Assembly: GCF_017347085.1 (NCBI RefSeq)
Contig: NZ_JADPSA010000031.1
Coordinates: 1 to 54,007, forward strand
Length of the DNA: 54,007 bases
Reading direction: 5' to 3'
DNA from: Nesterenkonia sp. E16_10
GTDB lineage: Bacteria > Actinomycetota > Actinomycetes > Actinomycetales > Micrococcaceae
The notes beneath the pieces were generated by a model. It did not search any database. It was not told the DNA's origin and was given only the letters and a program-made list of their open reading frames with translations. Of the stretch, positions 7,756 through 16,120 are shown one piece after another. Each line of letters opens with the position of its first letter. The stretch's first letter is position 1. The position numbers and the translations under genes are program-made.

Positions 7756-9477
7756 CTATTGGTTAGGCAACATCGCCTCGTAGCGCTCCTGGGAGCCCTC
7801 CACGTCCTTGGCATAGGGCTTCGCAGTGAAGTGTTCGAGCTTTATCAGCGCGGCAGGTTGGCCGGAGCTGAACAGCAACGCTCGCCCCGAGGGCAGTCCC
7901 GCAAGATCGGCCACGTCCAGGATTCGTTCACGCTGGATCGACGTCGAGGTAGACCGGCCGCGCTGTGCGCTGCTGGTCTGCCGCTTGATCACGTCACGTT
8001 CGCCCACGAGCTGGGAGAGGAACGGCAGAAACTCATCCTCAGAGAGCCCTGAGCCGGCCACCCGGATATTGGCTGAGGACCAGAGCTTGCGCATCCCTTC
8101 CTTGCCGAACGCCTCCACACCTTGGACGAAGCTTTGGAAGAATGTTGAGACCACGATCCCGCGCGAACCATAGTGCGAGTACAGGTCCGGCAGCTCACGC
8201 CACCGGACCACGTTCGCGGCTTCATCAAGAACAGCCATGACCGGCGGGGAAAGCCGGCCACCAGGCAGCCGGCCAGCGCGCTTCTCCGCAGTCGTCAGCG
8301 TGGCCATGACCAACGCAGCCGTGATCGCCCGAGCAGATCCGCCACCCTCACGCGAGATCAGATAAAGCGTGTCCGTGGTCTTGGAGAACTCTTCGTGATC
8401 GAACTCGACCACGCCAGGCAGCATAGGATCGCGCAGCCACGGCATCACCCGTTCATCCCCGAGGACCGAGACCCATGGGCGCACGGTGCCATAGACGCCG
8501 TCGCGCTGCTTCGGGGTGAGCTGCATGATCTGCCCCAGCGCATCCGCGTAGTTGGGACTGCCGGCCTTGCGCAGCGCAGTCCGGGGAGTCGGGTCATCGG
8601 GATCATTGGCCCAGGTGAACACGTCCGTGATCGGTCGCGAGGACAGCGCGGCCGAGAGCAGAAGGTGAGAGAGCAGACGCTTACCGTCAGAGGTGAAATA
8701 GGCGTCCTGGGAGGCCCCGGCCGAGGTCTCGGAGGTGATGAACACGTCCGCGAGTTTCTGGGCCGTCTCCATGTCTTTGACGAAGCTCAGCGGGTTCCAG
8801 AACCAGGACGGTTCCTCGCCAATAATGTCTTGCGGATCGTGGACCCACACCCGGCCCTTGGCCAGGCGCGGGCCGCGCGTGAGATCCACAATGTCTCGCT
8901 TATTCGAGGTCGCCAACACCGGCCCGTTGGTCTCTACGATCTGAGGCACGCACACGCACGAGGTCTTACCCGCACGAGGCCCCATGATCCAGGTCTGCAC
9001 CCACTCCCACGAGGCGCGCAGCTCCTTGTTGTTCGCCACTGCACGCGCCAGCGGCACCCCCGGTGACGCGTTGGAAGCTTTCAGACGTTCCGCGTCAGCC
9101 GTCTGAGACTTCATTCCGAGCCCGCTGAGATCCTTCGGCCGCGACATAGACCGCGCCAGGTGATCGACCCGCGAGGACTTCCCGCGCTGGCGCACCGCTG
9201 CAAAGACCAACAGCCCCACCAGGACCAGGACACCGAAGACGATAGTGGCGAACATGACGAGCTGCGCCGCCGTGACCGGCAGCGCGCCCGTGATCTGACC
9301 ACCGATGATCGTGAACGGGTCATTGCCACCGGCAGGGTCGGTGATTCCAGGATCAATCAGCGCAGCGCCCCACCAGCCGGTCACCAGCAGCAACACCACG
9401 GCGAGAAATCCGCCGAGAATGACCCAGCCGGTTTCCCCATTCCCTGGCTGATTGCGCCTGCCTGCCCGGTTGCTCAT
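7756..9477 (-). CDS. virD4: VirD4/TraG-type T4SS coupling protein
   Basis: This 573-residue protein has two N-terminal transmembrane helices (about 17-40 and 70-94) and a cytosolic RecA-like ATPase. Walker A is MGPRAGKTS (165-173) and Walker B is VMAVLDEA (413-420), followed by the VirD4-typical LYLISREGGGSARAI and SGLSEDEFLPFLSQLVG segments. Coupling proteins recruit the relaxase-DNA complex to the T4SS channel and energise transfer. The gene is opposite in strand to the relaxase operon and about 24 kb from the rest of the T4SS genes, which suggests that the cargo was inserted between them. A ribosome site (AGGAG) lies upstream of the ATG. Confidence 0.92.
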   Translation of the reverse strand: MSNRAGRRNQPGNGETGWVILGGFLAVVLLLVTGWWGAALIDPGITDPAGGNDPFTIIGGQITGALPVTAAQLVMFATIVFGVLVLVGLLVFAAVRQRGKSSRVDHLARSMSRPKDLSGLGMKSQTADAERLKASNASPGVPLARAVANNKELRASWEWVQTWIMGPRAGKTSCVCVPQIVETNGPVLATSNKRDIVDLTRGPRLAKGRVWVHDPQDIIGEEPSWFWNPLSFVKDMETAQKLADVFITSETSAGASQDAYFTSDGKRLLSHLLLSAALSSRPITDVFTWANDPDDPTPRTALRKAGSPNYADALGQIMQLTPKQRDGVYGTVRPWVSVLGDERVMPWLRDPMLPGVVEFDHEEFSKTTDTLYLISREGGGSARAITAALVMATLTTAEKRAGRLPGGRLSPPVMAVLDEAANVVRWRELPDLYSHYGSRGIVVSTFFQSFVQGVEAFGKEGMRKLWSSANIRVAGSGLSEDEFLPFLSQLVGERDVIKRQTSSAQRGRSTSTSIQRERILDVADLAGLPSGRALLFSSGQPAALIKLEHFTAKPYAKDVEGSQERYEAMLPNQ

Positions 9478-9575
9478 GTCAGTTCAGTCTCCTGACGAAT
9501 CGTTAGTCGGTATATTTCGTTCTCACGGGCCTAGCCTCGGTCGTCACATGTGGTCGACATGCAACCTGGGAGGCC

Positions 9576-10154
9576 TCAGGCCAAGTCGTCCAGTAGTTCA
9601 GCGACCTCAGTCATCTGATGTTTGGCTGCTAGTAGATGAAGGATCTGTTGGGGTGTTCGCGGGGGAGCGGTGGACCTGTTCGCAAGAGCATGGAGCGCCC
9701 GGGCTCCTGCCTCGAGGTGAGCAACGACGGTGTTAGCGGCAAAAGTCTGAGGTCGCAGGACCTCGACCTGAGCAGAAGCCAGTGTGGGAGATATATCGAA
9801 TCCTGCTCGTCGATCATCAGTGACTATGGCGTCAGCCTTTCCCATGATGGCCGCGTGGGCGACGTGGCCATCATCAGGATCCAGCAGTTGATAGTGGCTG
9901 TAGTCCCCATTCTTGGGGGCTTCAATGCATGCCCCCGGGAATGCACGCTGCATCTGAGTAAAAAGATGACGTCGGCGGGCTTCGCTATCCGGGACTTCTC
10001 GTGCGGCGTCTAACCTCTCGAGGACGTAGTCCAACTCATGAAGTATCCCGGTACCCCAGAGCGGCGAGTAGGTCTGTTCGGCCGCCAGTTGTAGAAGGAA
10101 ATCCCGCTGGAGGCCGGGGACTAAGGCGCACGTATCTAGAACGGCACGGTACAT
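9576..10154 (-). CDS. PIN-domain ribonuclease toxin (VapC-like)
   Basis: The 192-residue protein starts MYRAVLDTCALVPG, with the PIN acidic residue Asp7. It continues with the HELDYVLERL helix and carries DPDDGHVAHAA and AIVTDDRRAGF, which supply the later acidic metal ligands. A C-terminal helical extension (from about residue 150) is typical of the VapC50-like group. Such toxins cleave RNA when unbound by their antitoxin. It lies 38 bases downstream of an HTH antitoxin gene on the same strand, giving a standard antitoxin-first pair. All PIN acidic residues appear intact. Confidence 0.85.
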   Translation of the reverse strand: MYRAVLDTCALVPGLQRDFLLQLAAEQTYSPLWGTGILHELDYVLERLDAAREVPDSEARRRHLFTQMQRAFPGACIEAPKNGDYSHYQLLDPDDGHVAHAAIMGKADAIVTDDRRAGFDISPTLASAQVEVLRPQTFAANTVVAHLEAGARALHALANRSTAPPRTPQQILHLLAAKHQMTEVAELLDDLA

Positions 10155-10192
10155 GCGCCTCAGTATCCCATCGACCTGGTGCTCGAGGGGGC

Positions 10193-10705
10193 TTACTGGA
10201 CTCTCTTCGCCTGGTCTAGAAGTTCGGAGACCTGGTCCTCGTCGACATCGTCGTAGGCGACCGCCGACTCGGCGATAAAGTCGCTGCGTCGAGTCTTCAG
10301 TTCATCTCGGTACCGCAGAACGTCTTTCAGCTTCAGCTTTCGGCGATTCTTCCCAGGAATCGAGGCGTCGAGTTCGCCCTCATCGATGAGCTTCACCACG
10401 GTGGGGCGACTCAGGCCGAGCACTTCAGCAGCCTGTTGCGTCGTGATCTCTTGTTCCCGAGCCAGAACACTGACTGAGTGACCCCTAGAGAGGGCATCTG
10501 CGATTCCCCTGAGCATCTGATGCATCTGCTCAGTGAGCTCAATTCGGTCGTGTTCGTCAGCGCCAGAGAGGAAATAGCGAGGCGAAGGCAAGGCGCCATG
10601 TCGCGTCTCATGCGCATCGAGGAAACTAAGGACCTGAGCGGCGGTCTCACTCTCGGTGATGGCTACAGAGGACACGCTTGCATGGGGTTTCTGTAGTGCA
10701 CTCAT
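10193..10705 (-). CDS. HTH antitoxin partner of the PIN toxin
   Basis: ATG 10705 is chosen because a strong Shine-Dalgarno (gaggaggt) lies just upstream; the open frame reaching 10831 lacks one. The 170-residue protein carries an excisionase-type helix-turn-helix near residues 90-130 (ITTQQAAEVLGLSRPTVVKL, then IDEGELDAS) and an acidic C-terminal tail (YDDVDEDQVSELLDQ) suited to wrap the toxin. It probably neutralises the PIN protein and represses the operon by binding the tandem repeat in its promoter at 10746-10763. Confidence 0.8.
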   Translation of the reverse strand: MSALQKPHASVSSVAITESETAAQVLSFLDAHETRHGALPSPRYFLSGADEHDRIELTEQMHQMLRGIADALSRGHSVSVLAREQEITTQQAAEVLGLSRPTVVKLIDEGELDASIPGKNRRKLKLKDVLRYRDELKTRRSDFIAESAVAYDDVDEDQVSELLDQAKRVQ

Positions 10706-11009
10706 GGGGACCTCCTCAGGTTCAGTAGCTCCGATTGTAGCTGTCTTACGAAAGTTACGAAACCAGCTCTTGACGAGCCCTCGACTCGGTCCACCTGACT
10801 CGAGTCTGTTCGTCTCGGAGCAGGGCAGCATAAAAGCGCTACGGCCTTGTCGTCCCGGGGCCTGCCTAGTCAGTCTTTGTCCAGCGGGCTGTTGGACCCT
10901 CCAGGACGCGCGGGAGAAGTCCGAGGATCAGTGTGTCAGGCGCGCAAACCTGGCGTCCTTGAAGCGCTACCACTGGCCGGCGGGGCGGGGTGCTCGCGCG
11001 ATGATGCTC
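10706..11009. other. Intergenic region with antitoxin promoter
   Basis: This 304-bp gap holds the promoter of the PIN/HTH operon at its left end. I see no convincing gene in the remainder (10770-11009), although it lies where a toxin partner for the MbcA/ParS-like gene would be expected. Confidence 0.5.
10734..10763 (-). promoter_or_regulatory. Promoter with tandem 9-bp operator for the PIN/HTH operon
   Basis: On the minus strand a TACAAT -10 box (10734-10739) is preceded, 17 bases further up, by TTTCGT as a weak -35. The spacer and -35 are made of a tandem repeat, read on the plus strand as TTACGAAAG and TTACGAAAC (10746-10754 and 10755-10763). Binding there would block RNA polymerase, as in autoregulated toxin-antitoxin operons. 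Confidence 0.5.
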
Positions 11010-11423
11010 CTAGGGGCCTTGTTCCTCAGACTGGTCTGCGGCGATAAACGCACGTGCAGCGGCCAAAACAGCAGGCCCCGATTGCTCAGGTGGCCCGCTA
11101 CGAAGGATTACCGCTGGAGTTGAGTCACCCAGGTCTGGATTTAGCCCGGAGAACCATGCCCGGACTACTGTTGCCGGATAGTTCTCATGGAGAATCGCTG
11201 CAACCAAGTACGCACCGCGGAGACGTCTCATGGTCGCCGCGGAAGGCTTGCGTTCGCCCTCCACCCACTGGCGCACCGCTCGAGTTTCTTTGACTGGACC
11301 GATGTCTGCCACGAGCTGGAAACCCAGTAGCTCTCGCAGCTCGTACACCAGTTCAGTATCGGCAAGCTCGACGGATTTGCGGTGAGCCCGCCGGTCGGCG
11401 GGCTCAGGTGCTGTGAACGACAT
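11010..11423 (-). CDS. MbcA/ParS/Xre-type antitoxin-like protein (orphan)
   Basis: The 137-residue protein from ATG 11423 has an N-terminal Xre-like DNA-binding part (LVADIGPVKETRAVRQWVEG, then RKPSAATMRRL) and a C-terminal MbcA/ParS/Xre toxin-binding region (VVRAWFSGLNPDLGD, GPAVLAAARAFIA). Proteins of this layout are the antitoxins of RES-domain toxins. No RES gene follows it; the next leftward gene is the PIN antitoxin 300 bases away. It is either an orphan antitoxin or an anti-addiction remnant. ATG 11435 is an alternative start. Confidence 0.75.
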   Translation of the reverse strand: MSFTAPEPADRRAHRKSVELADTELVYELRELLGFQLVADIGPVKETRAVRQWVEGERKPSAATMRRLRGAYLVAAILHENYPATVVRAWFSGLNPDLGDSTPAVILRSGPPEQSGPAVLAAARAFIAADQSEEQGP

Positions 11424-11508
11424 GACATTGAGCATCCCACACTGACCATTCGATATCAATGGCTCAAACACATGCGTAATCACACCCGATATGCCGATAA
11501 TCTATCTT

Positions 11509-11547
11509 ATGTCAGGTTGAGCCTGACATGTTCGCATCAGATGCGAA
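11509..11547. promoter_or_regulatory. Two adjacent palindromes upstream of the recombinase set
   Basis: ATGTCAGG-ttgag-CCTGACAT (11509-11529) is followed at once by TTCGCATC-a-GATGCGAA (11531-11547), both with perfect 8-bp arms. A third ATGTCAGG lies at 11575-11582. They could be operators for the MbcA-like gene, recombinase binding sites, or an element end. Confidence 0.5.
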
Positions 11548-11681
11548 TACGACAGCCGCAACGGCTCCCCCTCTATGTCAGGCCGGAGATCGTCGTCATA
11601 CCGGCGCTGTCCAGTTTCCAGCCGTCCGGTGTCACGGACTCCGATAAACGATACGGATCTGACGTGGTGGTTTCTCAAACG

Positions 11682-11711
11682 TTGACCGCGATTCGCGTTT
11701 CATGCGATTAT
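11682..11711 (+). promoter_or_regulatory. Promoter of the recombinase set, probably leaderless
   Basis: TTGACC (11682-11687) and GATTAT (11706-11711) are separated by 18 bases. Transcription would begin about 11718, only a few bases before the ATG at 11722, and there is no Shine-Dalgarno, so the first message is probably leaderless. Confidence 0.5.
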
Positions 11712-11721
11712 TTCGCACATT

Positions 11722-12855
11722 ATGGGAATGCATCGGTGGGAGCCTGACGGTGCTGTGCCGGAGACGCTGCGCACCGGCGCACGTGTGCTCAATGAGGCCG
11801 AAACGGTGTGGATCGCGATGCTGCAGGGCTGGGCCGCGCAGCAATCGGCCCGTAACCTCTCGGCCACCACGATCGAGACCCGGCGAGCCACGGTGGTGCG
11901 GTTCCGTCAGTTCGCCGATTGCTACCCCTGGCAGTGGACTGCAGGCACTGTCGATGAGTTCTTCCTGGAGCTTCGCGCGCTCAAGGGGGCGGCCCGCTCG
12001 ACGGTGTTGGGCTATCAGAACGCGTTGCGGATGTTCTTGGAGTACCTGACCGATCCCGCCTACGGGTGGGGTGAGCTGTGTTGGGATCGTTTTAGTGATC
12101 ACCCAGCGCAGGTCTTCCACGAGTGGAACACTGCTCGCCACGCACAGGACGCGGTGGGCTCTCCTGGTAAGCGCCCCTATACCCGTGACGAGCTCGAGGA
12201 CCCCTTCGACTGCGCCGACGAGCGGGTGCTGAGGATCCGGAGGGCCGGGTCCAAGGGCTGGATTCCTGCGTTTCGGACCGCGACGATCATGAAGGTCGCC
12301 TATGCCTGGGGGCTGCGCCGAAACGAGGTCCGAAACTTGGATCTGGTTGATTTCGCTGCCAACCCACTGGCGCCACAGTTCGGTGAGGCTGGGATCGTCT
12401 ACGTTCGCCACGGCAAGGCGATGCGCGGGTCACCGCCGAAGCGTCGCAGCGTGTTGACGGTGCCGGAGTTCGGCTGGGCGGTCGACTGTGTGCAGCAGTG
12501 GATTGATGAAGTGCGACCGCTCTACGCCCCGCCGGGGTCGACTCAGCTGTGGCCCAGTGAACGTGGCACCGCGGTGATCGCTGCGGATTCACTCAGCCGA
12601 GGGTTCAACGAGGTCAAGCGCGCAGCCGGGCTCGAGGAGGCCCTGGACTTTCACTCACTGCGCCGGTCCTACGTGACTCATATGGTCGAACTCGGCTATG
12701 ACGCGTTCTTCATCCAACAACAGGTCGGCCACGCCCACGCCTCGACCACATCTATCTATACCGGCCACTCCCCCGACTACCGCGCTCGGGTGGTCAATGA
12801 CGCGATCGAGCGCACGATCCAGGCTGCCCTGAACCGCAAGGACACTGAGAACTGA
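11722..12855 (+). CDS. Tyrosine recombinase/integrase, catalytically intact
   Basis: This 377-residue protein has an N-terminal SAM-like core-binding domain (about 30-120) and a C-terminal phage-integrase domain. The catalytic set is visible: Arg in AWGLRRNEVRNLD (about 199-200), His311 and Arg314 in FHSLRRS, His337 in GHAHASTT and the nucleophile Tyr346 in SIYTGHS. It should cut and rejoin DNA at specific sites. It is the first of three same-strand genes, followed 16 bases later by an HTH gene and then by a degenerate recombinase. Tn554 and RIT elements use comparable sets of co-acting recombinases. Confidence 0.9.
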   Translation: MGMHRWEPDGAVPETLRTGARVLNEAETVWIAMLQGWAAQQSARNLSATTIETRRATVVRFRQFADCYPWQWTAGTVDEFFLELRALKGAARSTVLGYQNALRMFLEYLTDPAYGWGELCWDRFSDHPAQVFHEWNTARHAQDAVGSPGKRPYTRDELEDPFDCADERVLRIRRAGSKGWIPAFRTATIMKVAYAWGLRRNEVRNLDLVDFAANPLAPQFGEAGIVYVRHGKAMRGSPPKRRSVLTVPEFGWAVDCVQQWIDEVRPLYAPPGSTQLWPSERGTAVIAADSLSRGFNEVKRAAGLEEALDFHSLRRSYVTHMVELGYDAFFIQQQVGHAHASTTSIYTGHSPDYRARVVNDAIERTIQAALNRKDTEN

Positions 12856-12871
12856 TGAGGAGTCCTCAACG

Positions 12872-13204
12872 ATGAAACGGCACGTGGAATACACCTGGCG
12901 GCTGCGGGAACTGATGGCCGCGCGCGGGATGTACAACATCTCGGACATCATCCCCCATCTGGAGGACCGCGGCGTGAGTCTCTCCTCGTCCCAGATCTAC
13001 CGGCTTATCGGTGACACCCCGGAGCGGATGAACCTGGCCTTACTCGGTGCGTTACTTGATGCCCTGGACTGCACCTTCGAGCAGCTCTGCCCCATGACCG
13101 TCGTTGCAGTGCCGACACGTGATTGCCTGAGTGGCACTGAGGCCGGTGCGGTGAATAAGGGCGCGATTCGCCCGACACGAGCTCGGATCCACCGGCCCGA
13201 ATGA
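12872..13204 (+). CDS. Cro/C1-type HTH protein of the recombinase set
   Basis: The 110-residue protein has an XRE-like helix-turn-helix: TWRLRELMAARGMYNISDII, then LSSSQIYRLIGD and LALLGALLDALDCTFEQLC, the usual HTH_26/XRE closing helix. The last 35 residues are polar and basic. A GAGGAG ribosome site precedes the ATG. Wedged between two recombinase-like genes with short gaps, it most likely regulates the set or acts as a DNA-binding accessory in recombination. Confidence 0.8.
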   Translation: MKRHVEYTWRLRELMAARGMYNISDIIPHLEDRGVSLSSSQIYRLIGDTPERMNLALLGALLDALDCTFEQLCPMTVVAVPTRDCLSGTEAGAVNKGAIRPTRARIHRPE

Positions 13205-13214
13205 GCTGAGTCTT

Positions 13215-14672
13215 ATGAGCCGACCAGTGTCCTGCGGCGCCTGCGCCCGCTGTGACCGCGCCGGAGTCAAGTTCGCCACCATGTGGCCCGAGGGACGCAT
13301 CTGCCGCCGCTGTTATCAGCAGGCCACTCGCCTGCGCGGCATCTGCCCCGGCTGCGCCGAGCACAGACTCTTGCCCGGCCTGCTCGACGGCGCCCCAGCC
13401 TGCACCGACTGCACCGGCATCGCCCACGATTTCCGCTGCCCCCGATGTGGCCGCGAGGACGAAGCGGTGCGCGACGGGATCTGCGCACACTGCTGCCTGG
13501 CCGAAGAGCTCACCGACCTCTTCGATGATGGCACCGGAGCCATCGCCGCACCGCTGCAACCGCTCTTTGATGCTCTGATCGGACAGAGACACGCCCGCAG
13601 CGCTCGGACATGGCTGGCCGTGAATCGCCACGCCGCCCAGCTGCTGGGTGAGATCGCTCAGGGACGTAAGCGGCTGGCGCACGAAACCTTCCAGAACCAC
13701 CCCTACCCCGCGAAGGTCGCCTTTCTGCGGGCGCTGTGCATCGAATATCAGCTGTTGGAGCCGGTGAACCTGGACATCGAACGCTTCCAGTCCTGGATCG
13801 AGGCCAAGACCGGCGCCCTGGCCGCCCAGGATGCGCGATTGATCAACCAATATGCCCGCTGGGTCCACCTTCACCGGATGCGTCATCTTGAGAACACCGG
13901 GAAGCTCAAGACAGGCACCTTCCTGGCCGCGAGACAGTCCACCACTATGGCCATCGGCTTCCTTCAACACCTCCGGACCCGCGGGCGCAGTCCGCAGGAG
14001 TGCACCCAGCACGACGTAGATGATTGGTTGGCTGGCGGGCCCACGACCCGCAGCCTCGCCCGAGGCTTTATCCGCTGGGCCGCCCAGCACGGGCACCTGC
14101 CGGCGGTGGACTTCCCCTACCGCACCGCCCACTCCTCGCCTGTCATCAGTCAGGCTCAGCGCCTGGGGCACATCGAAACTCTCACCGACCCATTGGCAGA
14201 GAACCTGGGCGCGGCCCGAATCGCGGCACTGTTCCTGTTGCTCTACGGCCAACCGCTGACCCGCATCTCGTGCATGGATCTAGAGCAGATCCACGACAGC
14301 GAAGGGCGATTGACCGTGTCCTTCACTGATGATCGTCTCGTGATCCCATCACCCTTCGATACCGTCGTGCGCGCGCATCTGACCGCGTTGCCGAATATGA
14401 ACACTGCCGCGCATCGGCAGAACAGCTGGCTCTTTCCCGGCGCTCGGCCGGGGCAGCATCTACACCAAGGCACGATCATGAATCGTCTGCGTGACCGCTG
14501 GATTGACCTGCGAGGGGCTCGCAACGCTTCACTGCGGGCACTGGTCTTAGAAATGCCTGCACCGGTGGTGGCCGACGCGTTCAATTACAGTCACTCCGTG
14601 ACCAACCGGCACCGCCGCGACGCCGGGGCGCTCTTTACGGACTACATCAAGAACCGCAGCGCTGATCCCTGA
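13215..14672 (+). CDS. Zinc-ribbon protein with degenerate tyrosine-recombinase domain
   Basis: This 485-residue protein begins with about 90 residues holding several CxxC pairs (CGACARC, CRRC, CPGC, CTDC, CPRCG, CAHC), suggesting zinc ribbons for DNA or protein contact. The rest has the helical layout of a phage integrase (core-binding part near 190-290, catalytic part after 330; FLLLYGQPLTRISCMDLEQI). In the C-terminal motif the expected HxxR reads ASLRA and the GHxxxxxTxxxY region reads YSHSVTNRHRRDAG, so key catalytic residues seem absent. It is probably a non-catalytic partner of the upstream recombinase. Confidence 0.75.
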   Translation: MSRPVSCGACARCDRAGVKFATMWPEGRICRRCYQQATRLRGICPGCAEHRLLPGLLDGAPACTDCTGIAHDFRCPRCGREDEAVRDGICAHCCLAEELTDLFDDGTGAIAAPLQPLFDALIGQRHARSARTWLAVNRHAAQLLGEIAQGRKRLAHETFQNHPYPAKVAFLRALCIEYQLLEPVNLDIERFQSWIEAKTGALAAQDARLINQYARWVHLHRMRHLENTGKLKTGTFLAARQSTTMAIGFLQHLRTRGRSPQECTQHDVDDWLAGGPTTRSLARGFIRWAAQHGHLPAVDFPYRTAHSSPVISQAQRLGHIETLTDPLAENLGAARIAALFLLLYGQPLTRISCMDLEQIHDSEGRLTVSFTDDRLVIPSPFDTVVRAHLTALPNMNTAAHRQNSWLFPGARPGQHLHQGTIMNRLRDRWIDLRGARNASLRALVLEMPAPVVADAFNYSHSVTNRHRRDAGALFTDYIKNRSADP

Positions 14673-14681
14673 ACAACAGCA

Positions 14682-14696
14682 CGCCCCGATGGGGCG
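14682..14696 (+). terminator. Short GC hairpin after the recombinase set
   Basis: CGCCCC-gat-GGGGCG begins 10 bases after the stop. The stem is short and no U-run follows, so it is a weak terminator candidate. Confidence 0.35.
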
Positions 14697-14761
14697 GTGA
14701 CTCCCCTACTGATGACGAGGTCCAGGGGAATACGCTGGTGCTGAATATGCCAGGCCAGCGC

Positions 14762-14810
14762 TTGGTCGGGATGACAGGCTTCTCTTGGAACTTGGGTCAG
14801 TCCCGACCAA
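14762..14810. repeat. 10-bp inverted repeat downstream of the recombinase set
   Basis: TTGGTCGGGA (14762-14771) and TCCCGACCAA (14801-14810) are perfect complements around 29 bases. It could mark the element end, an att-like site or a hairpin. The surrounding 14673-14920 holds no gene I can support. Confidence 0.4.
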
Positions 14811-14920
14811 TGCGTCGTTGCGGGATCGGATCATCGATGCGGCATGAGAACCAGGAAATCTCGACACCACAAAACCCGGGACAGACCAGAGTCTCCAAGA
14901 ATCCCAGTGTGGTTCAGTCT

Positions 14921-16120
14921 CTACCGACCGTCTTGTTTCGTGGTCTCCGCGGACAGGCGTGGCAAAAGGGACACGACCTTTCGGCTATCAGGGGCGGCCT
15001 GGTCCGCGCCGAACGGATGCGGCGAGAGACGCTGTGGAGTGCGTGCTATGACTGATTGGAAAAGCTTGGCTGGCACTCGGCACTGCTCGATGAGCGTCGA
15101 TTCTTCGATACCCTCATCGTCAAGTAGCTGGACCGCTCGTGCGAGCAGCGAAGGCTGCTCGATAGCTTTAACGAGGCCAGGCTCGTCGCGCCGCCAGCCC
15201 CGCTTTGACAGAGTGACCATTGCGTTGCGGTAGGAGACGTCGCTGAGCCGGCCGAGACGTCGTGCGCGGAAAAGAAGGGCCTGGATGCTGACTCCCCACT
15301 CTTCTTTGAGTTTTGCCAGAGTGACCCAGGCCCCACGGTTCATAAAAGCAGGAAGTAGGTGAACTATCTCGTCCGCGGGCATCAGCAACTCTGATGCGAA
15401 TCTGTGGGCCTGCTCTTCGACGACTCGTCCACCCGGCTCCGCGTCGCTGTGCATGATCAGGTGGCCCAGTTCGTGGGCAACGTCGAAACGCTGACGGTAG
15501 TAGTCCCGCTTGGAGGGGTTTAGCACTACCACGGGACGCAAACGGCTGTTGAATGAGTAGGCATCCACCATGGCCGTCTGGTTCGGGCTGAATACGACGA
15601 GTACTCCGTGATTTTCGCACGCGCGCACTAGATGGCCAGCCGGCCCTCGACCGAAGTCCCAGGCGTCGCGTATTTCTCTCGCAGCCTGCTCGGGCCCCTC
15701 GTTTTCGGGTTCGTCTAATTCGACAGGTCGAGATAGTAGGTCGATGCCAGGCAGCTCGACATGACGTTCTAGCGACTCGGCGACGTCAAGGGCGATTTGT
15801 CCGAAGGCGAAGGCCTGGTCACGCGCGAGTTGGCTCGTTGATCGCAGTGATCGGAAATGTGGGAGGGCACTGGCCTTCGCGACATCGTTCGGGCGCGCGG
15901 AAAAGAAGCCCGGATCGACAGAAAGCCCCAAAGCGAGTTGCGCGACTGTTGTCGCCGTTGGCATCTTGGCGCCCGTTTCCCATGCCGATACAGCCGTTGG
16001 GCTTTTGTTGATGAGCGCCGCGAGATCTGTCTTGCGCAACCCCGCCAGGTGTCGCGCCATGGTCAGTCGTGCGCCATCAAAGAACGCGGCTGCGCTCGCG
16101 CTACGGCCATTGTCGCTCAA
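14921..16120 (-). CDS. XRE regulator fused to ImmA/IrrE metallopeptidase
   Basis: This 399-residue protein joins an N-terminal XRE helix-turn-helix (LAGLRKTDLAALINKSPTAV, then AWETGAKMPTA, about residues 18-75) to an ImmA/IrrE (COG2856) zinc-peptidase domain with HELGH at 216-220 and a downstream glutamate helix (EEQAHRFASELLMP). Such fusions are stress or mobile-element regulators, and Xre-COG2856 proteins have been predicted as toxin-antitoxin components. Its ATG overlaps the stop of the upstream unknown gene by 4 bases, so the two proteins are made together. Full length; all zinc ligands are present. Confidence 0.88.
   Translation of the reverse strand: MSDNGRSASAAAFFDGARLTMARHLAGLRKTDLAALINKSPTAVSAWETGAKMPTATTVAQLALGLSVDPGFFSARPNDVAKASALPHFRSLRSTSQLARDQAFAFGQIALDVAESLERHVELPGIDLLSRPVELDEPENEGPEQAAREIRDAWDFGRGPAGHLVRACENHGVLVVFSPNQTAMVDAYSFNSRLRPVVVLNPSKRDYYRQRFDVAHELGHLIMHSDAEPGGRVVEEQAHRFASELLMPADEIVHLLPAFMNRGAWVTLAKLKEEWGVSIQALLFRARRLGRLSDVSYRNAMVTLSKRGWRRDEPGLVKAIEQPSLLARAVQLLDDEGIEESTLIEQCRVPAKLFQSVIARTPQRLSPHPFGADQAAPDSRKVVSLLPRLSAETTKQDGR

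Noticed and set aside
8173-9066. 297-codon plus-strand frame
   Set aside because: It is antisense to virD4, whose Walker motifs are intact.
10656-11123. Possible toxin gene next to the MbcA-like antitoxin on the plus strand
   Set aside because: No RES, PIN or other toxin motif is present, and the frame overlaps the antitoxin promoter and two minus-strand genes.
13005-14252. 415-codon minus-strand frame
   Set aside because: It is antisense to the HTH and zinc-ribbon recombinase genes, which have clear motifs and ribosome sites.
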